From CAZWLY01 sp964634465 (lineage in GTDB: Bacteria; Desulfobacterota; Desulfarculia; G963662305), in assembly GCA_964634465.1 (NCBI GenBank), contig CAZWLY010000008.1, positions 1 through 64,000 on the forward strand: 64,000 nt of DNA. Reading direction: 5' to 3'. This document shows, one piece after another, positions 8,320 to 17,500 of the stretch (positions are counted from its first letter, which is position 1; each line of letters starts with the position of its first letter). Below the pieces are notes generated by a model that saw only the letters and a program-made list of their open reading frames with translations, made no database searches and was not told the origin of the DNA. The position numbers and the translations under genes were made by a program.

Positions 8320-9522
8320 CTAGTCGCTGGTCTTCAAGGTGTCCCATCTCCGGCACGAGGGGCACTTCCAGAAAACATCGTCGGCGCTCCAGCCGCAGCG
8401 GCGGCAGTGGAACCGGTGATCCACGTCCGGCAGGCACTCCAGGAGGGCCTGGTAGGCGTTGAGAATCTCGTCCATATTGCCCCGGTCCAGGTGGATCTGG
8501 CCCAGATCCTGGTGGGTCGGCAGGTAGCAGGGCGAGGACTCCAGGATCCGGCCCAAAGTCTCGACGGTCTCCTTCTCCTTGCCCCTGGCGGCCAGGTGGC
8601 GGGCGGCGGTCAGCAGCGCCCTGGGGTCTTTGGACTCGGCGGCCGCGCCGACGATGAATTCGTCGATGAGGGGGGTCTCGCCCGCGCCCCACTCCCGGCC
8701 GATGACCCGCTCCAGGGCCAGGAAGCACAGCGACGGCTCGGCCTGGGCGATCTTGCGCCAGACGGCCAGGGCCCTCTTCAGGTCGCCTTCCGCCAGGTGG
8801 ACGTCGCCCAGGCTCAACAGGGCGTTGACCGATTTTTTGTTCCAGCCCAGGGCCTTCTTGAACGCCGCCTTGGCCGCGGAGAGGTCGCCCGCGGCGGCCA
8901 ACTGCTTGCCCCGCTCGGTCTTGAGGTGGGCCAGGACGTTGTTTTCGGTCCGCCCGGTCAGTTTGTTCAAGCGGCGTTGGGCGTCCAGGGCCCGGTCCCA
9001 GTCCTTGAGCTCCTCGAAGACCTGGACGAGCTCGGCCAGGGCCGGCTTGTGGCGGGCGTCCTCGTTTAAAACCTGCTCGAAAGCCTCGATGGCCCGAACC
9101 AGAAAGCCGCCCTTGTGATAATCGACGCCCATGTCGTAGAGGGCCTGAATCCTGACCGGCGCCGGCAGGCCCGGCCGGGCGATGATCGACTGGCGGATGG
9201 CCACCGCCCGATCGAATTGGCCCTTGGTCCGAAACAGGTGGCCCAGGGTGATGTAGGTCTCGACGTTGCCCGATTCCTGTTCGACCACCCGGGACAGCTC
9301 CTTGATGGCCTGGTCGGTATTGTTGGCCAGGAGGGAGTTGATGCCCCGCAGTACGCCCGAGTCTTCCGGCCGCGGCTTTCTGGCCGGCCGGATGAGGCGG
9401 AGCCCCCGGGTGGAGAAGTTGGCCCCCAGGACGTAGCCGATGATGACGCACAGCCCGGCCAGGATGGCCACCGCCACCAAGGGCTGGATGGAGTACCCGA
9501 AGATCAGGAACGTCTCGCCCAT
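8320..9522 (-). CDS. lapB: Lipopolysaccharide assembly protein LapB (TPR, rubredoxin-like tail)
   Basis: This 400-residue protein has one N-terminal membrane helix (residues 10-32), a long tetratricopeptide array (about 65-355) and a C-terminal rubredoxin-type metal site with two CxxC pairs (CRRCGWS and CPSCRRW). This layout is diagnostic of LapB/YciM, which coordinates LPS synthesis and in E. coli controls LpxC turnover through FtsH. The partner lapA lies 3 bp upstream, as in enterobacteria. A 245-bp spacer with no recognisable gene follows before mutS. Confidence 0.9.
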   Translation of the reverse strand: MGETFLIFGYSIQPLVAVAILAGLCVIIGYVLGANFSTRGLRLIRPARKPRPEDSGVLRGINSLLANNTDQAIKELSRVVEQESGNVETYITLGHLFRTKGQFDRAVAIRQSIIARPGLPAPVRIQALYDMGVDYHKGGFLVRAIEAFEQVLNEDARHKPALAELVQVFEELKDWDRALDAQRRLNKLTGRTENNVLAHLKTERGKQLAAAGDLSAAKAAFKKALGWNKKSVNALLSLGDVHLAEGDLKRALAVWRKIAQAEPSLCFLALERVIGREWGAGETPLIDEFIVGAAAESKDPRALLTAARHLAARGKEKETVETLGRILESSPCYLPTHQDLGQIHLDRGNMDEILNAYQALLECLPDVDHRFHCRRCGWSADDVFWKCPSCRRWDTLKTSD

Positions 9523-9525
9523 TAT

Positions 9526-10005
9526 CTAATCGCCCTCCGCCTCGGCCTTCTCCGGCGCTGACGCCGGAGCCGGCAGGGTCTCGGCCTTGTCTGTCAGCGA
9601 GCCGTTCATCGACTGGGTGAGCGGCATGTTTCTCAGCGAGGTTATCTCGGCTTCGAGTTCCTTGATTCGGCTCGCGCCGGCCTTGACCACCCTCTTCAAG
9701 CGGTACTTCTCGGACAGCGAGTAGAGCGAGGCGACGAGTAGACCCAGGAAGAAGGCCAGAAAGACGAGGATGAAGACCGGGATCTCCACTCCCTCCTCGA
9801 CGCCGGCCCCCGCTGGCGAATTGCCCGGATCGGCCGTTGCGCCCGGCGAGGCGGTCTCGGCCTTGTTGGCTTCGACCGGTCCGCCGGTGAAGACGCTCAA
9901 GCCGAAGTTCAGCTTGACCGGCCGGTGGAGGTCGTCGTTCTGGAGGATGAAGACGACCAGCAGGATCACCGCCAGCGTGCCGAGTATGATTTTGAAGTAA
10001 CGCAT
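9526..10005 (-). CDS. lapA: LapA-domain (DUF1049) membrane protein
   Basis: A 159-residue protein with two membrane helices (residues 5-22 and 74-95) and the LapA signature between and after them (VFILQNDDLHRPVKLNFG, then a long helix KYRLKRVVKAGASRIKELEAEI). A hydrophilic loop of about 35 residues, longer than in E. coli LapA, separates the helices, and the Ala/Glu-rich C-terminus looks disordered. It belongs to the HIT-lapA-lapB unit; its start abuts the stop of the HIT gene. LapA assists LapB in LPS assembly. Confidence 0.85.
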   Translation of the reverse strand: MRYFKIILGTLAVILLVVFILQNDDLHRPVKLNFGLSVFTGGPVEANKAETASPGATADPGNSPAGAGVEEGVEIPVFILVFLAFFLGLLVASLYSLSEKYRLKRVVKAGASRIKELEAEITSLRNMPLTQSMNGSLTDKAETLPAPASAPEKAEAEGD

Positions 10006-10503
10006 CTAGTCCTCCCCGAAGGCCCGGGCGACGATAGGTCTCAACCGGTCGAAGGTTTGGTGGAGATGTTCCGGGATGGATCGGATCTCGCCGAGGACGG
10101 TCATGAAGTTGGTGTCCCCGGCCCAGCGCGGCACCACGTGGACGTGGAGATGCTCCTCAATGCCGGCCCCGGCCACCTGGCCCAGGTTGACGCCCAGGTT
10201 GAACCCGTCCGGGTTCATCAGCTCCTTCAGGCAATCGATGGCCTTGTTGACCGTGCTCCACAGCTCGAGCGTCTCCTCCGGGCTCAAGTCCTGGGGGCGG
10301 GCCGCGTGCCTGATGGGGGCCACCAGAAGATGGCCGTTGTTGTAAGGGTAGCGGTTCATGATGATCATCGCCTTGTCGCCGACGTGCAGAATCAACCGCT
10401 CGCGATCGAAACCGTCCACGCCTTCGGTGCAGAAGATGCAACCATCGATTTTTGCTTCTCCCAGAATGTACTCCATTCGCCAGGGAGCCCACAGATTGTC
10501 CAT
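10006..10503 (-). CDS. HIT-family nucleotide hydrolase/transferase
   Basis: This 165-residue protein carries the HIT catalytic motif HLHVHVVPRW (about residues 117-126), the histidine triad that forms a nucleotidyl-His intermediate. An N-terminal CIFC pair matches the zinc site of the Ap4A phosphorylase-like HIT branch. The opening DNLWAPWRMEYI is typical of this bacterial and archaeal subgroup. Substrates of the family include Ap4A and AMP-lysine; the specific one here is unknown. It is translationally adjacent to lapA (no intergenic base). Confidence 0.92.
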   Translation of the reverse strand: MDNLWAPWRMEYILGEAKIDGCIFCTEGVDGFDRERLILHVGDKAMIIMNRYPYNNGHLLVAPIRHAARPQDLSPEETLELWSTVNKAIDCLKELMNPDGFNLGVNLGQVAGAGIEEHLHVHVVPRWAGDTNFMTVLGEIRSIPEHLHQTFDRLRPIVARAFGED

Positions 10504-10519
10504 CGAACTCAGCTCCAGA

Positions 10520-10996
10520 TCAGAAGGGCAGATGTCGGGCGGAAATGCCGTCCTTGGTCACCGTCAAGCGTCCGTAAGTCGGTTTGGCCATCATGCCGCC
10601 CCTGGCCGAACCGGGATTGAAAACCAAAAGCCCCCCGGAGTCTTTGATCAAAGTCTTGTGGGAGTGGCCGAAGCAGACGCAATCCACCCCGTCAAACTCG
10701 GCCGCGACCCGTTTGTCCAGGCCGAAGGGCGACCCCCAGCCGTGGATCAGTCCGAATCTCTTTCCGCCGAGCTCCACCACCCGCTTCACCGGCAAGTTGG
10801 CCCTGATCTCGGGCAGGTCCATGTTGCCGGCCACGGCGCTCAACGGAAACGAGTTGAGGAAATCGAGCACCTCGGGCGTGACGATGTCGCCCAGATGAAA
10901 GAGGTGATCCACCTCTTGAGCGATCTTCTCGATCCGGCGGGCGAAATCGTCGGTCACCGAGTGCAGATGGGTGTCGGATAGAACTCCGATTTCCAT
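10520..10996 (-). CDS. YfcE-family metallophosphoesterase
   Basis: A 158-residue calcineurin-like phosphodiesterase of the YfcE/MJ0936 type. Metal-binding motifs are visible in order: GVLSDTHL (residues 4-11), HLGDIV (36-41), VAGNMD (54-59), HGW (about 85) and GHSH (111-114). Such enzymes hydrolyse phosphodiesters with two metal ions. It is followed 16 bp later by the HIT gene, so it probably heads the yfcE-HIT-lapA-lapB transcription unit. Confidence 0.93.
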   Translation of the reverse strand: MEIGVLSDTHLHSVTDDFARRIEKIAQEVDHLFHLGDIVTPEVLDFLNSFPLSAVAGNMDLPEIRANLPVKRVVELGGKRFGLIHGWGSPFGLDKRVAAEFDGVDCVCFGHSHKTLIKDSGGLLVFNPGSARGGMMAKPTYGRLTVTKDGISARHLPF

Positions 10997-11171
10997 AGCT
11001 TACCCCGGAACCGTCCCCAGGGGACCGTCCCTCAACGAGTGCAAGGTAGTGGTGGAATTATAGCCGGTTGAGCCCAAAAAACAAGGAGTTTCTATATGAT
11101 CGGCCCTCGGCTCCGGGTCGCGGAACCGCCCCGCCGTGCGTTTCTCGCCCGCCCGTCGTTTGGGTAAACGG

Positions 11172-11942
11172 CTAAACTCTGATAAGCTCCATCGCCCCCC
11201 AGGCCCCCATGGCCCGGCCGACGATGACCACCCCGCCCAGGGCCCCCGGTCGCTTGCTGAGCCAGGTCAAAGCCGCCTCGATGTCGCCGCCGTCGGCGAC
11301 CCGGTTGCCCAGGGCCGTGGCCAGGGCGTCGGCCAGGGCCGGCGATCGGGCCTTCACCGTGGCCGCGTCCACCCGGCCCAGGCTGAGCGAGTGCCCGACC
11401 GTACCCGAGGAGGTGCTCACCCCCAGCGGTTGGTCCTGGGCGGGAATCTTGAGGGCCAGCTTGCCCGACAGCGGCGAGTCGCCGGCGAACAGGGCCACGG
11501 TCAGCTCCCGGCCGGTGTCGAGGTAGAGGTCGCCGCCGTTTTCGACGATCACCTCTTGGCAGTGCTCCCTCAAGGCGGCCCCGACCTGGCCGGCCACCGC
11601 CCCGGCCACGGCGGCCATGGGGCCGGTGCCGGCGATCTCGGCCGCGGCCAGCATCTCCCGGACGATCGACGGGGCCAGCGGGTCCGGTTCGAGGGGGGTC
11701 AACGAGGACAGAAACTCGGGCTGGGCGGCGATACGGTCCTCCAGGTAGCGGCGCTGGGTCAACACCGCCGTTCGGGCCTCGTCTTCGAGGCGACGGCTGG
11801 CGGAGATGAGAAGGTCGGTCTCCTTGACGGCCAGCCCGAAGGTTACGAGCCCCTCGGTGCCGATCAATTTTCGGTAAACCCTCTCCTGGCCCGGCATTGG
11901 CCTTCTCCTGGTGCGTTTCTTCGATCGCGGCAATTCCAGCAC
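11172..11942 (-). CDS. UPF0280 family protein
   Basis: The 256-residue product matches the UPF0280 family by its ordered landmarks: ERVYRKLIGTEGLVTFGLAV near the N-terminus, then a glycine/alanine-rich core (AGTGPMAAVAGAVAGQVG), VENGGDLYLDT, and a C-terminal ADALATALGN block. The core resembles the FAD-transferase ApbE fold, and members are common in methanogens and anaerobic bacteria. The biochemical role is not known. It stands alone; a 175-bp spacer separates it from yfcE. Confidence 0.85.
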   Translation of the reverse strand: MLELPRSKKRTRRRPMPGQERVYRKLIGTEGLVTFGLAVKETDLLISASRRLEDEARTAVLTQRRYLEDRIAAQPEFLSSLTPLEPDPLAPSIVREMLAAAEIAGTGPMAAVAGAVAGQVGAALREHCQEVIVENGGDLYLDTGRELTVALFAGDSPLSGKLALKIPAQDQPLGVSTSSGTVGHSLSLGRVDAATVKARSPALADALATALGNRVADGGDIEAALTWLSKRPGALGGVVIVGRAMGAWGAMELIRV

Positions 11943-11994
11943 AGGCGTTTTGGCCCGTCAAGTCGAGCCTTGGTCGAAGGCGGTTGGGTTGTGC

Positions 11995-12019
11995 TATATT
12001 ATAACTTTCCCAGTGGAGG
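11995..12019 (+). promoter_or_regulatory. -10 element and ribosome binding site of the Fis-HTH gene
   Basis: TATATT at 11995-12000 can act as a -10 element; the best -35 (TTGGTC, 11970-11975) is 19 bp away, longer than ideal. GGAGG at 12015-12019 lies 4 nt before the chosen GTG start at 12024, which argues for this start over in-frame upstream codons. Confidence 0.4.
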
Positions 12020-12023
12020 TGTC

Positions 12024-12473
12024 GTGGGGCTGTACCTGATCCTGGGCCGGGTCGAGAACCTCGGCGGGTTGAGCCGCTATCTGACCACGGCCGGCCACGA
12101 GCTTCTGGTGGCCAAGAACCTGACCGAGGCGACCCGCCTTCTGGCCGGCCGGCCGGTGGAGGGCGTCATCCTCGGCCTTGATCCGAGAGCCGGCGGCTGG
12201 GAGCGGACCGTAAGCGCACTCCTCGACCCGGCCTCGGCCGGCCAGCCCGTGCGCCGGACGGCCGACGACGAGGCCCAGCGCTTCGCCCTGGCCGGGCTGA
12301 CTCTGGAGCAGGCCGAGCGGTTGCTGGTCACCGAGGCGTTGGAGCGGGCCGGTTGGATCCAGCGGCGGGCGGCCGAACTGCTGGGCGTCTCCCGCCGCTC
12401 GCTCAATTACAAGATCAAGAAACTGGGCCTGACTCATCCCCGGTGGACGGTCAACAAGCCCGAAGGCGATTGA
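12024..12473 (+). CDS. Degenerate receiver-like protein with Fis-type HTH
   Basis: The 149-residue product ends in a Fis/NtrC-type helix-turn-helix (about residues 95-135; ALERAGWIQRRAAELLGVSRRSLNYKIKKLGL). Its first 60 residues resemble a worn receiver domain (hydrophobic strands LYLILGRV and GVILGLDP) without a clear acidic pocket. There is no AAA+ domain, so it cannot activate sigma-54 itself. The GTG start follows a GGAGG site; the frame stays open far upstream only because it runs antisense to UPF0280. It is convergent with the Hdr-like gene and its targets are unknown. Confidence 0.7.
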   Translation: MGLYLILGRVENLGGLSRYLTTAGHELLVAKNLTEATRLLAGRPVEGVILGLDPRAGGWERTVSALLDPASAGQPVRRTADDEAQRFALAGLTLEQAERLLVTEALERAGWIQRRAAELLGVSRRSLNYKIKKLGLTHPRWTVNKPEGD

Positions 12474-12606
12474 CGCTCCCCGATTCTCCCGGCTGCCCCC
12501 CTCAGGACCGCGCTTCCGACTCTTGGGCCAAAGCGGCGGCCCCCGGCTGGAGCTCTCCTTTATCGACCTGAACCGAGTGGTGCAGCTTGAAAGGCGGTTC
12601 CAACCG

Positions 12607-12632
12607 GCCGGTCCGGCTTGCCGGCTTTCTTT
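12607..12632 (+). terminator. Possible terminator between convergent genes
   Basis: A 5-bp GCCGG/CCGGC stem (12607-12611 with 12621-12625) is followed by TTTCTTT. It lies between the plus-strand HTH gene and the minus-strand Hdr-like gene, where a terminator is expected, but the stem is short. Confidence 0.35.
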
Positions 12633-14529
12633 AATCTCCCTGATCCCCTTCCAGCGTCTCGGCCGCCAGTTCGGCCAGGTCGATGACCGCCAGCTCGCCC
12701 TCCAGGCCGGAGGTCTTCAGGGCGTCTTCGAGCATGATCAGGCACAGAGGGCAGGCGGTGACGACCGCCTCCACCCCGGCGGCGGCCGCCTCGCGGATAC
12801 GAATCTCGGCCGGCTTGTCCGGAGCGTCGAAGTCCATGAAGGCCCGACCGCCGCCGCCGCCGCAGCACAGGCTTTTCTCCCGGCTGCGGGCCATCTCGAC
12901 CAGGGTCAGGCCGGGCACGGCCTCGATCACTCGCCGGGGCGGGTCGTAGATCCCGGCCCAGCGGCCCAGGTAGCAGGGGTCGTGGAAGGTGACTTTGGAA
13001 AAGCGCGAGCGGCCGAGTTCGATTTTCCCTTCGGCGATCAGTTCGTCCAGAAAGACGGTGTAGTGATCCGCCGGGGCGTCGAGCTTAGGTCCGTTCAGGG
13101 CCTCGGCGGCCAAGGGGTAGAATCGGCGGAAGGTGTGGGCGCAGTGGGGCGAGGAGCAGACCACCCGTTCGGCCGCGCCGTCGAGCGCCGCGGTCGTCTC
13201 CTCCCAGCAGACTTCGGCCAGGCCCGCCTCGCCCCAGATACGGGCGAAGTCGCCGCAGCAGGGCTCCTTGTCACCCAACACGGCGAAGTCCACCCCGGCG
13301 GCGGTGAAGATTGCGGCCAGGGCCCGGGCGGTGCCGAGGGCCCTGGTCTCGACCGAGGTGGTGCAGCCGACGAAGTAGAGCACCTCGACCGGCCGCTTCA
13401 ACCGGGCCAGGAGCGGGACCTTGGCCTTCCTGGCCCAGACCGCCTTCTGGCGGCGGGGCGCGCCCCAGGGATTGTTGTGCTTGTGGATCGACTCCAACGC
13501 CTCCACACCCTCGGCCGGCACGGCCACGCCCTCTTCGATCACCCGGCCCCGGCTCTTGAGGACCAGGTCGGGCGGGGCGATATCGAGGGGGCAGTTTTCG
13601 AGGCAGGCGGCGCAGGTGGAGCAGTGCCACAGGTTGCCGGGATCACCCTCGGGGCCGGCCGTCTTGACGAATTCGATGAAGCTCCGGGGCGCGAAGTCCT
13701 CGCCGGCGGCCGCCGCCGGACAGAGGGCCAGGCACCGGCCGCAGCGGGTGCAGGCGCTCAGGCTGACCACGTCCAGCCGGCTTAAGACCAGTTGCTCCTC
13801 GGCGGCCAGCGCCCGGCTGGGTTGGGCCTGGTAGTAGAGCTGGATCGGCCCGGCGATGAGGTGGCTCAGCTTGGTGAAGGGGATGGCGGCGATCAGGCCC
13901 AGCGAGACGACGACGTGGCCCCACCACAGCGCCTGGTAGAAACCGGTTCCGGCGGGCATGAGACCGGCCAGGGCTTGGCCGACGAAGGAGAAGCTCTCGG
14001 GCTCCTGTGACAGCGCCAGCCGGATCGCCTCGACGGCGAAGCCGCTCAGCCCGACCAGAATGATGAGCGTTGGCACGGCCAGGTCCTCGAAGCGCCGCTC
14101 CAGCCGTTCGGGCCGGCCGACGAGCCGCCGGATCAGGGCGGCCGCGGCCCCGGCGAGAAGCATCAGCCCGGCGATTTCCAGGAGGAACGAGTAGACGGCG
14201 TAGGCCGGGCCGACCAGCCAGTGAACGAGGTAGTCATCGACCATCAAGCCGATGGTGCCCAGAAAGAGGATGATGAAGCCCCAGGCGAGAAATAGGTGGA
14301 TCAGCCCGGCCAAGGGGTCGCCCCTGATTACGGCCAGGCCCAACAGGCCGTCGATCAGGGCCCGCTTGATCCCCGGCCCGAGGGCTTGGTGGCGGCGGTC
14401 TTCCTGGGCCCGTCGCCAGGCGTCGATCTTCCTCCACAGGCCGTAACCGAAAACGGCCCCGGCCAACGCGGCCAGGGCGTAGAACGGCCACACCGAATCG
14501 AGGTGAAGGAATATCTGGCGACCGGCCAT
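12631..14529 (-). CDS. Membrane HdrD-like Fe-S oxidoreductase (gamma-subunit/HdrD fusion)
   Basis: This 632-residue protein combines a membrane cytochrome-like N-terminus (about residues 1-230, five or six hydrophobic helices resembling nitrate reductase gamma/HdrE) with a two-cluster ferredoxin domain (CTRCGRCLALCP and CSTCAACLENCP) and two CCG domains (YFVGCTTSVE...CCGD and FHDPCYLGR...CCGGGGG). CCG domains bind the special 4Fe-4S clusters of heterodisulfide reductases. It probably moves electrons between the quinone pool and a cytoplasmic donor or thiol; similar fusions often work with electron-transfer flavoproteins. No etf genes are present here. It follows dnaE by two bases, which is an odd partner. 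Confidence 0.85.
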   Translation of the reverse strand: MAGRQIFLHLDSVWPFYALAALAGAVFGYGLWRKIDAWRRAQEDRRHQALGPGIKRALIDGLLGLAVIRGDPLAGLIHLFLAWGFIILFLGTIGLMVDDYLVHWLVGPAYAVYSFLLEIAGLMLLAGAAAALIRRLVGRPERLERRFEDLAVPTLIILVGLSGFAVEAIRLALSQEPESFSFVGQALAGLMPAGTGFYQALWWGHVVVSLGLIAAIPFTKLSHLIAGPIQLYYQAQPSRALAAEEQLVLSRLDVVSLSACTRCGRCLALCPAAAAGEDFAPRSFIEFVKTAGPEGDPGNLWHCSTCAACLENCPLDIAPPDLVLKSRGRVIEEGVAVPAEGVEALESIHKHNNPWGAPRRQKAVWARKAKVPLLARLKRPVEVLYFVGCTTSVETRALGTARALAAIFTAAGVDFAVLGDKEPCCGDFARIWGEAGLAEVCWEETTAALDGAAERVVCSSPHCAHTFRRFYPLAAEALNGPKLDAPADHYTVFLDELIAEGKIELGRSRFSKVTFHDPCYLGRWAGIYDPPRRVIEAVPGLTLVEMARSREKSLCCGGGGGRAFMDFDAPDKPAEIRIREAAAAGVEAVVTACPLCLIMLEDALKTSGLEGELAVIDLAELAAETLEGDQGD

Positions 14530-14531
14530 GC

Positions 14532-17500
14532 TCAGATGATGCTTTCCGGGCCCAACAGCTCCCGGACCCTGGTGTAGAGCTCGTAGCTCGGTTTGACCGT
14601 GAAGTCTTCCTCGGCCGAGACGACGGCCTCGAACTTACCCGGTTGGCGGAGGTGGATCCAGACCGGGGCCGAGCCGGGATGTTCGCTCAAGATAGCCTTC
14701 AGTCGCTCGAGATGCTCCCGGCCGTACTCGGAGAGCATCACCCGGACCCTGAAATCGGTGGACAGCTTCTCGGGGGCCTGGCTCAAAGGGATGATCTCCA
14801 GGGCCTTGAGGCTGACCACGCCGGCCTCGGCGTACTTGACCACGCCCTTGACCAGAATCGGCTCCTCGTCCTCCAGCCACTGGCGGGCCTCCAGGAAGAT
14901 GTTGGGCAGGACGACCATCTCCACCCGGCCGGTCAGGTCTTCCAACTGGACGAAGGCCATCCGGTCGCCCTTCTTGGTGTTGATCTCCTTCTTGGCCGCA
15001 CTCACGCCGCCGACGATCACCTGGGCACCCTCGGGGTAGGTGGTGAGCGCGGCCAGGCTGGCCTGGGCGAAACGGCGGATTTCGTCCTCGAAGCGGGCCA
15101 GGGGGTGGCCGGAGACGTAGAAGCCCAGCGACTCCTTCTCGTAGGCCAGCCGGGTCTGTTCGGGCCAGACCTCGACGTTGGGCAGGTCGGGCGTGACGGC
15201 CTCGGCCTCGATCGCCGGCCCGGCTTCGAAGAGGGAGAACTGGCCGGCCGCCTCCTCCCGCTGGCGCTGCTGCCCGGCCTTGACCGCCTCGTCCAGCACA
15301 GCCATCAACTGGGCCCGGTGCCCGGGCGTCCCGTCGAAGGCGCCGCACTTGATCAGCGACTCGATGACCCGCTTGTTGACTTTGCTCAGGTCCACCCGGC
15401 CGCAGAAGTCGAAGATGTCCCGGAACGGCCCCTCGGCCCTGGCTTCCAGAATGGCCTCGATGGCGGCCGCCCCGACGTTCTTGACCGCGGCCAGGCCGAA
15501 GCGGATCGCCTGGCCATCGACGCCGAAGTCGGCCAGCGAGGCGTTGACGTCGGGCGGCAGGACCTCGAGGCCCATGTTCTTGCACTCGGCGAACATGGCC
15601 ACCACCTGGTCGCTGTTGCTCGACCAGGAGGTCAACTGGGCGGCCATGAACTGGACCGGGTAGTGGGCCTTGAGGTAGGCGGTCTGGTAGGCGATCAGCC
15701 CGTAGGCGGCGGCGTGGGACTTGTTGAAACCGTAACCGGCGAACTTGGCGATCAGGTCGAAGATCGAGCTGGCCAAATCGTCCGAGTGGCCCAGCGCCTT
15801 GGCCCCCTCGATGAACTTGGCTCGCTCCTTTTCCATGACCTCGACCTTCTTCTTCCCCATGGCCCGGCGGAGGATGTCGGCTTGTCCCAGGGAGTAGCCG
15901 GCCAGGATGTTGGCGATGGCCATCACCTGCTCCTGGTAGACGATGATGCCGTAGGTCTCCTTCAACACCGGCTCCAGGTCGGGGTGGGGGTAGGTCACTT
16001 TCTGGCGGCCGTGCTTGCGGTCGATGTAGTCGGGGATGAGCTCCATCGGCCCCGGCCGATAGAGGGCCACCAGGGCGATGATGTCCTCGAAGACGGAGGG
16101 CTTCAACCTGACCAGCAGGTCCTTCATGCCCGAGGACTCCAACTGGAAGACGCCGGTGGTGTCGCCGCGGGAGAGGAGCTCGAAGGTCTCGGCGTCGTCC
16201 ATGGGGATGTTGTCGATGTCGAAGTCCGGGTCGGCCGCCTGGCGGATGAGTCGGCTGGCGGTGTCGATGACGGTCAGGGTTCTGAGCCCCAGAAAGTCGA
16301 ACTTGATCAGCCCCACCTGTTCGACGCAGTTCATGTCGAACTGGGTGACCATCTTGCCGTTGGCGTCCTTGTAGAGCGGCAGGTACTCGACCAAGGGCTT
16401 GTCGGCGATGACCACCCCGGCGGCGTGGGTCGAGGCGTGGCGGTAGAGACCCTCCAGCCGCTCGGCCAGACCCATCAGCTCGTCGACCTTGGGATCGTTT
16501 TGGCGCATCTCGGCCAGACGCGGTTCCTGTTCGAGCGCTTTTTTCAGGGTCATCTTGAGCTGGTCGGGCACCAGCTTGGCGATCTTGTCCACCTCGCCGT
16601 AAGGCATTCCCAAGGCCCGGCCCACGTCGCGGATGACCGCCTTGGCCTTCATCGTTCCGTAGGTGGTGATCTGGGCCACGCTCTCGGCCCCGTAGCGCTC
16701 GGTGACGTAGCCGATGACCTTGTCCCGCTGCTCGAAGCAGAAATCGACGTCAATGTCGGGCATGCTCACCCGCTCGGGATTCAAGAAGCGCTCGAAGAGC
16801 AGCCCGTAGCGGATGGGCTCGATGTCGGTGATGCGCATGGCGTAGGCGACCAGGGAGCCGGCGGCCGAGCCCCGGCCGGGTCCGACCGGGATGCCATGCT
16901 CCTTGGCCCAGCCGATGAAGTCGGCCACCACCAGAAAGTAGCCGGCGAAACCCATCTGGCAGATGACGTCCAGCTCGTGGGTCAGCCGCTCGCGGTATCT
17001 TTGGGCCTCCTCGCCCCTGACGCCCAGCCGTTCGAGGCGCTCCTCCAGTCCTTCGGCGGCCTTGAGCCGAATCACGTCTTCGGCCGTCTTGCCTTCGGGT
17101 AAGGGATAGAGCGGGAAGTGGTGGTTTTGAAGCTCGATCTCCACCCGGCAGCGTTCGGCCACGGCCAAGGTGTTTTTGGTTAGCTCCGGTTGGTAGCGGT
17201 AGCGATCGACCATCTCCTCCGGCGAGCGGAAGTACATCAGATCGGTGGAGAACTTCAGCCGGTTGTCGTCGTAGAGCGTCTTGCCGGTCTGGATGGCCAG
17301 CAGCGCCTCGTGGGCCCGGGCGTCTTCCCGGAAGAGATAGTGGCAGTCGTTGGTGGCCACGGCGGGGAGGTCGAGGTCATTGGCCAGCTTCAAGAGATGG
17401 GGGTTGACCGCTTGCTGCTCGGGGAGGCCGGCGTCCTGGAGCTCGATGTAGAAATTGCCCCGACCGAAGATGTCCGCCAACTGGCCGGCCGCCTCTCGGG

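Noticed and set aside
5162..8323. 1053-codon plus-strand open frame opposite mutS, and similar long frames opposite guaA/guaB, dnaE and the argF region
   Set aside because: They are antisense to clearly recognised genes, are rich in Gly/Arg/Pro/Asp as expected for GC-rich shadows, and contain no domain motifs.
11005..11035. GGACCGTCCC-type repeat downstream of UPF0280
   Set aside because: Only two short overlapping copies; too little to call a repeat family or regulatory site.
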